From assembly GCA_964564285.1 (NCBI GenBank), contig CAZMBZ010000224.1, positions 1 to 9,038 on the forward strand: a stretch of DNA of 9,038 nt, given 5' to 3'. Position 1 is the first letter of the stretch, and every line of letters begins with the position of its first letter. A model generated the notes under the pieces. That model had not been told where the DNA came from. It ran no database searches and saw only the letters and a list, made by a program, of their open reading frames with translations. Positions 1 through 6,417 of the stretch are shown piece after piece. This stretch comes from JAUWQU01 sp964564285 (GTDB taxonomy: Bacteria; Planctomycetota; Phycisphaerae; SM23-33). The translations under genes were made by a program, and so were the position numbers.

Positions 1-2
1 CG

Positions 3-257
3 GCAGGCAGGTCTGAGGTCAAGTTGGAGCAGATTCGCACCTTCAACTGGACCGCCATCTGCCGGCTGGTCCTTTTGGCTGTGCTGGTGATGCTCTACCT
101 GACGTGGGTGTTGGAGCGACAGCCCAACCTTGCTGAGCGTCTGATCGCCTTCGGCCAGCCGCTGCCGGATAAGCCGGACTTCCTGCTCTATCGCATGCTG
201 ACGGGGCTCACAGAGGCAATAACTGCATGTGTTTACACTGGGAGGGCCTTGCCATGA
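3..257 (+). CDS. C-terminal end of a probable IS4-like (DDE) transposase, 5' end outside window
   Basis: The frame is open to the left edge, so this is the tail of a longer gene. A TTG at 24-26 could be read as a start, but no ribosome site precedes it and the upstream codons are also open. The peptide runs through VKLEQIRTFNWTAICRL, then a hydrophobic stretch (LVLLAVLVMLYLTWVL), and ends near FLLYRMLTGLTEAI. This pattern (a charged 'LE-IR' segment, a hydrophobic 'RL-LLA' helix and a final 'YR-GL') resembles the region after the catalytic Glu in IS4-type DDE transposases. The catalytic residues would lie outside the window. The family call rests on pattern resemblance. A short membrane protein tail is the main alternative. 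If it is a transposase, it marks the left side as a place where mobile DNA has inserted. Confidence 0.5.
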   Translation, partial: AGRSEVKLEQIRTFNWTAICRLVLLAVLVMLYLTWVLERQPNLAERLIAFGQPLPDKPDFLLYRMLTGLTEAITACVYTGRALP

Positions 258-349
258 ATGTACTTGTGAAAAAACCCCTTAGTTTGAGGGTTTCTGCCAG
301 AATTTCAAATCTTTCCGGCAAAGCCTGGCCGTCACAGTAAGGCCCTCCC
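240..349. repeat. Inverted repeat pair bounding a 110-bp segment
   Basis: GGGAGGGCCTT at 240-250 is exactly reverse-complementary to AAGGCCCTCCC at 339-349, and the match resumes after one mismatch on the inner side. The left arm overlaps the last codons of the transposase-like frame. No flanking target-site duplication is visible. It could be an IS end, a MITE-like remnant, or a long-loop hairpin. The enclosed segment holds no gene. Confidence 0.4.
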
Positions 350-419
350 GCCACAGGCAGATGGCGTGGACTTCTGGCTTGACCTTTGTAGTTGGAGTGA
401 CAAACGCTTATCTTGGTAT

Positions 420-435
420 CTTAAGGTCTTAAGGT
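420..435 (+). repeat. Tandem 8-bp repeat CTTAAGGT x2
   Basis: CTTAAGGT occurs twice head to tail, 56 nt upstream of the start codon of the substrate-binding lipoprotein gene. Its core CTTAAG is palindromic. The position would suit a regulator-binding site in the leader or promoter region. No convincing -35/-10 pair was found next to it, so a regulatory role is only a possibility. Confidence 0.35.
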
Positions 436-476
436 CGGCGACAGCGGCCGGCCTTCAAGACAAGGAAGTCCTTCTG

Positions 477-483
477 AAAGGAG
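477..483 (+). promoter_or_regulatory. Shine-Dalgarno AAAGGAG that fixes the lipoprotein start
   Basis: AAAGGAG lies 8 nt before the ATG at 492. It selects this ATG over the in-frame ATG at 366, which has no such site. The chosen start also puts the lipoprotein signal peptide at the N-terminus. Confidence 0.8.
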
Positions 484-491
484 ATCATGCA

Positions 492-2057
492 ATGACCAAC
501 CCGCGAAGAATTATTGCCTTTGCCATCGTGGTTCTGGCTGGAACACTCTTGGCGGCCTGCGGTGAAAGCGGATCTTCCGGCCAGCCCAAGCCCCACAAAC
601 GCCACAAGCCACTGCACTGCTACGTCGGCGGGACGATGCGCCCGGCAATGGAGAAGCTGGCAAAGCTCTACGAAGCCAAGACCGGGCAGAAGGTCGATAT
701 CGACTCCGCCGGTAGCAGCGATCTGCTGATGACCATTCAGGACCAGCAGGTCGGCGACCTTTACGTCAGCCATGACCCTTTCTCTGACATGCTGATGGCC
801 AGGGGGCTCGGCCTACAGGGCTGGACACTGGCGGTCGTAACTCCTGTTATTGTGGTTCCCAAGGGCAATCCCAAGAACATCAAATCGGTCAAGGACCTCG
901 CCAGACCGGGGCTGAAGCTGGCGACAACGGACCCTCGAAAATCCACAGCCGGGCACATCGTGGGGGTAATCTTCGACAAGGCCCAACTTCGTCGGCAGAT
1001 CGAGTCGAACATCGTAAAACACAGTCAAGGCAGCGGCCAGGCGGCCAACTGGGTCGGTATCGGCGATGTTGACGCGGCGATAATCTGGAACGCCGCGGCA
1101 CACCAGCGTTTGGATAAGCTCGACATTGTACATATCGATTCCGAATACGCGCCCATTTCGGGTATCGACGCGGTAACAAGCGCAACGAAAAAAGTTTACG
1201 ACATCGGGCGGATCAAGGTGACCATCGCCACGCTCAAGTGCTCCAAACTGCCCCAGGCCGCCACGAAGTTCGCCGAGTACGTCATGGCCAACCGCGCGAT
1301 ATTCACCGACGAGTTCGGCTTCTCGCCTGCGCCCGATTCGCTGGTTGCGCCGAAGCTCTCGCTGCACTGCGACGCGGCGTTGCGCCTGGGGATGGCCGAT
1401 GCGGTCAGGGCCTTCGAGAAGAAAACCGGCGCGAAAATCCAGGCCAACTACCAGGACAGCGGCACGCTCATCGCCACGATTCGCCTCAAGCAGGCCGGCG
1501 ACCTCTACATCCCCGGCGACGTCGAATACCTCGACATGCTCGCCGCAACAGGGTCCGTCGAACACCGAACGAAGATCGCCTGCTTAGTGCCCGTAATCAT
1601 AGTTCCCAAGGGAAACCCTAAGAACATCGCCTCGCTGAAAGACCTGACCAAGCCGGGCGTAAAACTTGGCCTGGGCAACCCCAAAACCTGCCACATGGGC
1701 AGGCTGTGCGAACAGTTGTGGGCGAAGAACAACATCGACCCCGCAGCCATCAAGGCCCGAACTGTCTACTCGTCCAAGACCGTAAACCAACTCGGTGAAA
1801 AGGTGCGAACCAACTCCGTTGACGCTGCCATCGTGTGGGACGCCATCGCGGCCGAGCTCGCGAAAGACGTAGACATCATCGAGATTCCACCCGAGCGGAA
1901 CATCCGCTCTGACGTTGTCATCGGATTGCTGAAGTACTCCCACAACAAGCCGCTGGCGAGGCAATTCGCGGGCTACCTGAGCGGGGCGGAAGGACAAGAC
2001 ATCCTCCGCCGACATCACTACACAATCGGGACCCCGAAGATGCCAGCCGCCAGGTGA
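492..2057 (+). CDS. Lipoprotein with two fused ModA-type substrate-binding domains
   Basis: The 521-residue product starts with a lipoprotein signal peptide: Arg5-Arg6, a hydrophobic core, and lipobox LAAC with Cys23. A polar linker (residues 24-40) leads to two homologous periplasmic binding domains of the molybdate-binding (ModA, COG0725-like) fold, at about 41-287 and 289-515. The halves align at an offset of about 249 residues: GDLYVSHD (88) with GDLYIPGD (336), VPKGNPKNI (122) with VPKGNPKNI (371), and VDAAIIWN (193) with VDAAIVWD (443). ModA proteins are normally single-domain, about 230-260 residues, and pass an oxyanion to ModBC. Both halves keep the Ser/Asp-rich loop after strand 2 (SAGSSD; YQDSGT). 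Both have Trp where E. coli ModA has a ligand Tyr (my alignment by eye). No permease or ATPase of the Mod type is in the window. The ligand is unknown: molybdate, tungstate or another small anion. Family call is firm; ligand is not. Confidence 0.88.
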   Translation: MTNPRRIIAFAIVVLAGTLLAACGESGSSGQPKPHKRHKPLHCYVGGTMRPAMEKLAKLYEAKTGQKVDIDSAGSSDLLMTIQDQQVGDLYVSHDPFSDMLMARGLGLQGWTLAVVTPVIVVPKGNPKNIKSVKDLARPGLKLATTDPRKSTAGHIVGVIFDKAQLRRQIESNIVKHSQGSGQAANWVGIGDVDAAIIWNAAAHQRLDKLDIVHIDSEYAPISGIDAVTSATKKVYDIGRIKVTIATLKCSKLPQAATKFAEYVMANRAIFTDEFGFSPAPDSLVAPKLSLHCDAALRLGMADAVRAFEKKTGAKIQANYQDSGTLIATIRLKQAGDLYIPGDVEYLDMLAATGSVEHRTKIACLVPVIIVPKGNPKNIASLKDLTKPGVKLGLGNPKTCHMGRLCEQLWAKNNIDPAAIKARTVYSSKTVNQLGEKVRTNSVDAAIVWDAIAAELAKDVDIIEIPPERNIRSDVVIGLLKYSHNKPLARQFAGYLSGAEGQDILRRHHYTIGTPKMPAAR

Positions 2058-2069
2058 ACCCCGGTTCAC
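2054..2069. repeat. Palindrome at the junction of convergent genes
   Basis: GTGAACC-CC-GGTTCAC overlaps the stop codon of the lipoprotein gene. The 79-nt gap to the convergent propeller gene has no U-rich stretch, so this is at best a weak hairpin rather than a typical intrinsic terminator. Confidence 0.3.
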
Positions 2070-2136
2070 GATGGCCCCAAGTAACCCAAACCGCCCCGCA
2101 GACGCCGCTGGCTGAAGGCAACCGAGTCATGGCGAC

Positions 2137-4137
2137 CTAACGCAGCGGATGCATGGACCTGAACAGACTGCCCATCGGCCAGTCAGAAGCGTTCTCTCGC
2201 AGTATCTCTTGCAGGCGAATGCGAACCTCCATCGACAGCGACGTGTCCTTGGCGGCGGCGGCAACCCTTTCGCCCACCGCGGGGTACAGTTTCTTGAGCT
2301 TCTGCGTGGCGTCGTCCCTAACGCGCCAGCGATCGTTGTCCATCAGCTTCAGCAGCTCGTCCACAACTGCTTGCTCCTTTTGGGCGTCTCGGGTGGCCGG
2401 CGCCATCGGGTCGCCGTCATAGAGCAGAACGCAATAACGATTGACCAGCACGCGCTGGCCGGTCGGCGTGAAACCTGCCCGGAACCCGCCGTACTCATGC
2501 AACAACACCCACCGGTCATCCTTCGCACTGTATTCCATGACGCCGCGCGTGCCGGAAATCAACATGCGGTCCCCCCTGATCATCGCGGGGGTCCCCCACA
2601 GCGTGCCCTTGCCGAATGGCTCGGGCATCGGCCGCCAGGCCCCGTCCTCTTTGCGATAGACCGCCTGGCCGAAGCTGCTTATCGGCCCGGCCATCGACAG
2701 TCGCCAAGGCCCGAACGCAAACGCGAAGTCCTCCCACGGATCGTCCTGGAAGAACTTGTCGTTGTCCTGGTCATAGCGCAAGCATGTCTTCTCGGTCCAT
2801 ATCCAGACCTTACCGTTCGGCGAAAGCTGCACCTGCGGGCGATAGCCCCCGTCAATCCCGCGAGCGCACGGATACCTGTGGATCGCGTCGTTGGCGTCCA
2901 GGCTGAATGCGAAGAACTCTTCGCGATGGCTCGTCCTGCCAGCGCCCCACCATCGACCGGCGGAATCCTTGAACTTGAAGCCCCCGAGGATTTGCGGCTC
3001 CGGAATACTCCGCAGAGGAAGCCGCTTGCCGCCCTCCAGCGTCACCAGTTGCCAGACCCGTTTGCCATCGACGGTGGTGCTCCACCAGGCTTGACGCGTG
3101 ACTGGATCGCAAGCGTTCCGGAACACCGGCGCGAGCCCGGCCGCCAGGTCCGCCCAGACCCGTCTGGCCGGGTCGAAGATGTACCGGCGCCCATTCAGCA
3201 CGGCCCCGTGATCGGCCAGGTGCTGGGGAGGCCGTAGCGCCGGCAACAGTCCCGGCATCCGCATCAACGCCTGCCTGCGAGCGCGGTCGGCTTCCGGAAT
3301 GCCGGATGGCTTTCCCTTCGGCACCGGCATCGCATTGGCGGGGTCCAGCTTCGCCGCCCGGTCATCCTTGAGCAACCCCCGCGGCGTCACTCGCCGGTAG
3401 CCATCCTGCCCGGATCGTGACCGCAGGATGACGTATGTGTCCTGGCCGACGTGGAAGTGTCGCTGAGGGGCGTCCATGAAAACGCCTTCCTGCTTCTCGT
3501 AGACAGTCGGCTCGCCGCCTTCGGGGCCTACATACGCAATGACGCTACGGCTGCCGCCATTGTGCTTGACACGCAGATGCCCGAGCAGGAAACCGCTCGC
3601 CAGCGGCACGAAGGCCTGGCAGGGCGGAACGTTCGCCACAACCTTCCACTCTGAATCGTCCAGTCGCCAGATACGGGTTCGGCCGGGACCCTCCCACTGG
3701 AGACAGTACAGCGTGTTGTCGGGCGAGAACGCGACATTCCTGCCGCCCTGCGGAAGGGGAAGCTCTCGCCAGCCCTCCCCCGGACGGTACAGGTAGGCCG
3801 ACGACCTTCGCGAGAACCGCAGCGCGCACCTGCCGTCGCTTGCCACCGCGAGTTGCACAACTACATCCTGTTCCAGGGGCAAGCCGTCGCAGGGCGTGAA
3901 GACCTCGCGTTTGCCTGTCTTGACGTCGTATCGCCACACCAGGCCTGACCCTCCCAGGTAGATGCTGTCGCCGCCGTAACCGACCGTAAGAGCTAGGCCC
4001 GCGTCGCTCCAGCACTGCCATTTCCCGCCCGGCTGGTCCCTGCCGGCACCGGGACGGCCGGCCGGGGCGTGGACCTGCCCCTGACAGACTCCAGCGACGA
4101 CGCTCGCCAGAAAGACAACCCAAAGAACACCCCGCAT
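2137..4137 (-). CDS. Secreted beta-propeller protein with C-terminal HEAT-like tail
   Basis: The 666-residue product has a Sec signal peptide (MRGVLWVVFLASVVAGVCQG). ATG 4137 is chosen because AAGGAG lies 9 nt upstream; an in-frame ATG at 4194 would bury the signal peptide. The body carries propeller-blade patterns such as GLVWRYDVKTGKREVFTPCDGLP, then SPDNTLYCLQW, and later LSPNGKVWIWTEKTCLRYD. These recall Reg_prop ('two-component regulator propeller') or WD-like blades. Residues about 586-649 form a helical segment with the pattern LMDNDRWRVRDDATQKLKKL, a HEAT-like unit that I associate with the ends of planctomycete propeller proteins. No catalytic motif or kinase domain is seen. It likely acts as an extracytoplasmic binding or scaffold protein; partner unknown. 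It lies 198 nt after the ABC ATPase gene on the same strand, and that gap shows no clear promoter or terminator, so co-transcription is possible but unproven. Confidence 0.75.
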   Translation of the reverse strand: MRGVLWVVFLASVVAGVCQGQVHAPAGRPGAGRDQPGGKWQCWSDAGLALTVGYGGDSIYLGGSGLVWRYDVKTGKREVFTPCDGLPLEQDVVVQLAVASDGRCALRFSRRSSAYLYRPGEGWRELPLPQGGRNVAFSPDNTLYCLQWEGPGRTRIWRLDDSEWKVVANVPPCQAFVPLASGFLLGHLRVKHNGGSRSVIAYVGPEGGEPTVYEKQEGVFMDAPQRHFHVGQDTYVILRSRSGQDGYRRVTPRGLLKDDRAAKLDPANAMPVPKGKPSGIPEADRARRQALMRMPGLLPALRPPQHLADHGAVLNGRRYIFDPARRVWADLAAGLAPVFRNACDPVTRQAWWSTTVDGKRVWQLVTLEGGKRLPLRSIPEPQILGGFKFKDSAGRWWGAGRTSHREEFFAFSLDANDAIHRYPCARGIDGGYRPQVQLSPNGKVWIWTEKTCLRYDQDNDKFFQDDPWEDFAFAFGPWRLSMAGPISSFGQAVYRKEDGAWRPMPEPFGKGTLWGTPAMIRGDRMLISGTRGVMEYSAKDDRWVLLHEYGGFRAGFTPTGQRVLVNRYCVLLYDGDPMAPATRDAQKEQAVVDELLKLMDNDRWRVRDDATQKLKKLYPAVGERVAAAAKDTSLSMEVRIRLQEILRENASDWPMGSLFRSMHPLR

Positions 4138-4146
4138 GATTGGTGA

Positions 4147-4152
4147 CTCCTT
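4147..4152 (-). promoter_or_regulatory. Shine-Dalgarno AAGGAG for the propeller gene
   Basis: AAGGAG on the minus strand sits 9 nt before ATG 4137 and decides the start in favour of the form with an N-terminal signal peptide. Confidence 0.75.
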
Positions 4153-4335
4153 CTTGCCGACCTTCACGGTATCGAGCTTGTCCGTTCTCGCCACTATGTT
4201 TGACGCGGCAGAAGGTCCCAGGTTTCACCTCTTACCCAGGATTCCATTTCAGTGACGAAAGGCAGCCGTAGCGGGATTGTCCGCGCGGCAGAGGCTCGCT
4301 TCAAGTGCCAAATACAACACCAGGGCAGGGGGAGA

Positions 4336-4995
4336 CTATTCCTCGACAATCCTGCCTGCTCGCATTCTCACGGTTCGCTGGGCGTAGCCTGAGGCTCGGT
4401 CGTCATGTGTTACCAGCAGCACTGCCCCACCGTCGCGGGTGAATTCGGTGAGGTATTCCAGCACGGCCCGGGCGCTGTCGGCGTCGAGGTTGCCGGTCGG
4501 CTCATCGGCGAGGATTATGCCCGGCTCGTTCAGCAGCGCGCGTGCAAGTGCTGTCCGCTGGCGCTCGCCGGTACTGAGTTCGCCCGGCTTGTGGTGGAGG
4601 CGATGTGTCAGGCCGAAGTGCTCGATGAGCATCTTCGCCCTGCCCGCCGCGCCGTCGGTTTTCAGCGCCAGCGAGGGCGACAGGACATTGTCCAGCACGG
4701 ACAGATATGGCACGAGGTGGAACTGCTGGAAGACGAATCCCACTCGACGTGCCCGCAGTGCGGCGCGGGCGTCGGGATCGAGCTCATAGGGATCTTGCCC
4801 GTCCAGCAGGACGTGCCCGGAGTCGCCGGCAAGCAATCCCCCTGCCGCCAGAAGAAGCGTGCTCTTGCCGCATCCGCTGGGTCCCTGAACTCCGACGAAC
4901 TCGCCTGGCGTCACACTCAGCGAGACGTCGACAACCGCGTCAACGGGCTCATCGCCGTGGGCGTATCGTTTGGAAAGGTTGTGAATCTCCAGCAC
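4336..4995 (-). CDS. ABC transporter ATPase of the LolD/MacB type
   Basis: The 219-residue protein is a complete nucleotide-binding domain. It has Walker A GPSGCGKST (38-46), a Q-loop around FVFQQF (87-92), signature LSTGE (140-144), Walker B IILADE (160-165) followed by PTGNLD, and H-loop His197 in LLVTHD. The PTGNLD form and the short length fit the LolD/MacB/FtsE branch, whose members power mechanical work by FtsX-type permeases rather than classic import. The start is GTG at 4995: AGGGAG lies 7 nt upstream, and a nearby ATG (5000) is out of frame. The gene begins 4 nt after the permease stop, and its ribosome site lies inside the permease gene, which suggests translational coupling. The signature has Thr in place of the first Gly of LSGGQ/E, which may be a clade feature. 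Substrate cannot be told from the ATPase. Confidence 0.93.
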   Translation of the reverse strand: MLEIHNLSKRYAHGDEPVDAVVDVSLSVTPGEFVGVQGPSGCGKSTLLLAAGGLLAGDSGHVLLDGQDPYELDPDARAALRARRVGFVFQQFHLVPYLSVLDNVLSPSLALKTDGAAGRAKMLIEHFGLTHRLHHKPGELSTGERQRTALARALLNEPGIILADEPTGNLDADSARAVLEYLTEFTRDGGAVLLVTHDDRASGYAQRTVRMRAGRIVEE

Positions 4996-4999
4996 TTCA

Positions 5000-6304
5000 T
5001 TACTCCCTGGCGAGTATTACGGCGGGGTCCTGCCTCCCAGCCAGCATGGCCGGGGCCCAACTTGCGAGCATCGCCAGAAGCGGTGCGGCGACAAGAACAA
5101 TAACCATCAGCAATGGATCGAACAACTCCCCTGCCGACTCGACACGCAAGGATGACGACCGCTGCACGGTAATTCCAATAGTCAAGCCGACGGCATAGCC
5201 CAAGGCCGCGCCCAGCAGGCCAATCACCATTGCACGAATAAAGAACACGCCGACTATCTTTCGCCCGCGCACGCCAATGGCCCGCAGGATACCGATCTCC
5301 GTCGCCCGCTCGCGGACGTTACTGAGTGTCAGCAGGCCGATCCACACCGCTGCCGCGACCAGCACGGCCGGGACTATCACGCCCGCCAGCGACTCACGAG
5401 CTTGCTTCAGCCGATCTCGGCTGGCTCGTTCGGCGACCATGGCCTGGACGTGTTCGACCTTGGCGCGATCCCGAGCCTTGGCGCGGAGGGTAACTTTGTT
5501 CTCGCGCAGGACGACCTTCACCTGTCCGGCGAGTATTCTCATCACCTCCTCTCGCGTTTGTTCCGCCGGAACGCCCTCACAGTGGCACTTTAGTGCCTCA
5601 ATCGCATTAATTCGACCTTCCAGGCCCAGCAGCTTTTGCCCGGCGGCAAGACCAACCCAGATCGTAGCATCCTCGGCTGTGCCACGTTCGGGGCGAATAT
5701 ACTGGACCTCGATACTATTGCCGCGAAGCATGATATTCTGGCCTGGCTTTATGGCTAGATCACGGGCCAGTTCGTAACCGACGACGCACTTTCCAGGCGG
5801 CACGGCCAGCAGCATCGGTTCGAGCGGTTTTCTGTAGACCAAAGGCACCTCACCTCGGGTGCCCATGAGAATGATACGACGTTTCTGTTCGGGCCATTCA
5901 ATCCGCTGCTGAACTATCGGCAGCAAGTGCCTCACGACTATCTTTTCGGAGTTTGCCAGCGCGGTCACGACCGACTCGGGCATGGTCTCCGAGGCGAAGC
6001 CCGATTGCCAAAACTCGGTGAGGTCCTGCTCTTTCGGCAAGATCAGCAGATTGAAGCCGAGTTCCTTCATGTATTTGCGGTAATCATCCTCCATCTTCGC
6101 AAGCCGCAGTTCGGCTTCTTTCTGCTTTACATGGAGGATACGCTCGGTGCTGAGATCGTGGGCGCGCAGCAGCGTGAATTGTGCGACGACAACGCCCGAG
6201 GCCGCCATTACGGAGAAAACCCCGAGGGCGAAGTTAAGTTTGCGGTGGAGGATTTCCTTGGCGATCAGCCGCCATACGGTCATGGGTTTGGGCAAAAAGG
6301 TCAT
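5000..6304 (-). CDS. FtsX/MacB-type ABC transporter permease
   Basis: The 434-residue inner-membrane protein has the four-helix FtsX layout. TM1 is at about 24-46. A large extracytoplasmic domain follows at about 50-305; it begins with a charged helical stretch (54-80) and contains Cys-His-Cys in KCHCEG. TM2 (about 307-329), TM3 (350-377) and TM4 (396-417) follow. The cytoplasmic coupling segment ERATEIGILRAIG after TM2 and the end DPAVILARE are hallmarks of MacB/LolC/LolE permeases. One such chain would work as a homodimer with the ATPase encoded next. ATG 6304 is preceded by a weak GAGAG; ATG 6283 (residue 8) is an alternative with no ribosome site. The gene follows the anchored CGACSC-protein gene after 113 nt without a clear terminator. 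Such systems move lipoproteins, peptides or toxic compounds, or transmit force across the membrane; which applies here is not visible. Confidence 0.92.
   Translation of the reverse strand: MTFLPKPMTVWRLIAKEILHRKLNFALGVFSVMAASGVVVAQFTLLRAHDLSTERILHVKQKEAELRLAKMEDDYRKYMKELGFNLLILPKEQDLTEFWQSGFASETMPESVVTALANSEKIVVRHLLPIVQQRIEWPEQKRRIILMGTRGEVPLVYRKPLEPMLLAVPPGKCVVGYELARDLAIKPGQNIMLRGNSIEVQYIRPERGTAEDATIWVGLAAGQKLLGLEGRINAIEALKCHCEGVPAEQTREEVMRILAGQVKVVLRENKVTLRAKARDRAKVEHVQAMVAERASRDRLKQARESLAGVIVPAVLVAAAVWIGLLTLSNVRERATEIGILRAIGVRGRKIVGVFFIRAMVIGLLGAALGYAVGLTIGITVQRSSSLRVESAGELFDPLLMVIVLVAAPLLAMLASWAPAMLAGRQDPAVILARE
5003..5008 (-). promoter_or_regulatory. Shine-Dalgarno AGGGAG inside the permease 3' end
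   Basis: AGGGAG precedes the GTG start of the ATPase by 7 nt and overlaps the last codons of the permease. The junction reads AGGGAG-TAATGAA-GTG, where TAA ends the permease. The site supports the unusual GTG start and a coupled operon. Confidence 0.7.
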
Positions 6305-6333
6305 AGCTCTCAGGTCATAGGTTTCTGGTCATA
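6299..6333. repeat. Three GGTCATA repeats at exact 14-nt spacing over the permease start
   Basis: GGTCATA occurs at 6299-6305, 6313-6319 and 6327-6333. On the minus strand this is TATGACC, and the first-listed copy supplies the permease start codon ATG ACC. The regular spacing is visible directly; any function (regulator site, start-site duplication) is unproven. Confidence 0.4.
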
Positions 6334-6417
6334 CGGAAAGAACATTGTCGGTGTTTCACGGCAACCGAGGCGCGGGTACCTCTCGGCGAGGCAAGCGGGA
6401 TTGCGACAGTCTCCATC

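Noticed and set aside
272..293. AAACCC/GGGTTT hairpin as terminator
   Set aside because: The stem is only 6 bp with a 10-nt loop. The U-rich side faces the minus strand, where no gene is seen upstream.
379..422. Promoter candidates before the lipoprotein gene (TTGACC at 379; TTGGAG with TATCTT at 417)
   Set aside because: TTGACC has no acceptable -10 at 16-18 nt. The second pair has 19-nt spacing and weak hexamers. A promoter may lie here, but I cannot place it.
2149..3237. Long plus-strand open frame opposite the propeller gene
   Set aside because: It is rich in Arg, Pro, His and Ala with no domain pattern, as expected for the complement of a GC-rich gene. The minus strand has a signal peptide, ribosome site and propeller motifs.
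4296..4312. Sigma-54-like TTGGCAC on the minus strand before the propeller gene
   Set aside because: The GG-to-GC distance is 8 nt, not the required 10, and the -12 element is not TTGCA-like.
6365..6387. CCGAG...CTCGG imperfect hairpin between the anchored-protein and permease genes
   Set aside because: The stem is short, has a bulge and lacks a U-tract, so it is not supported as a terminator.
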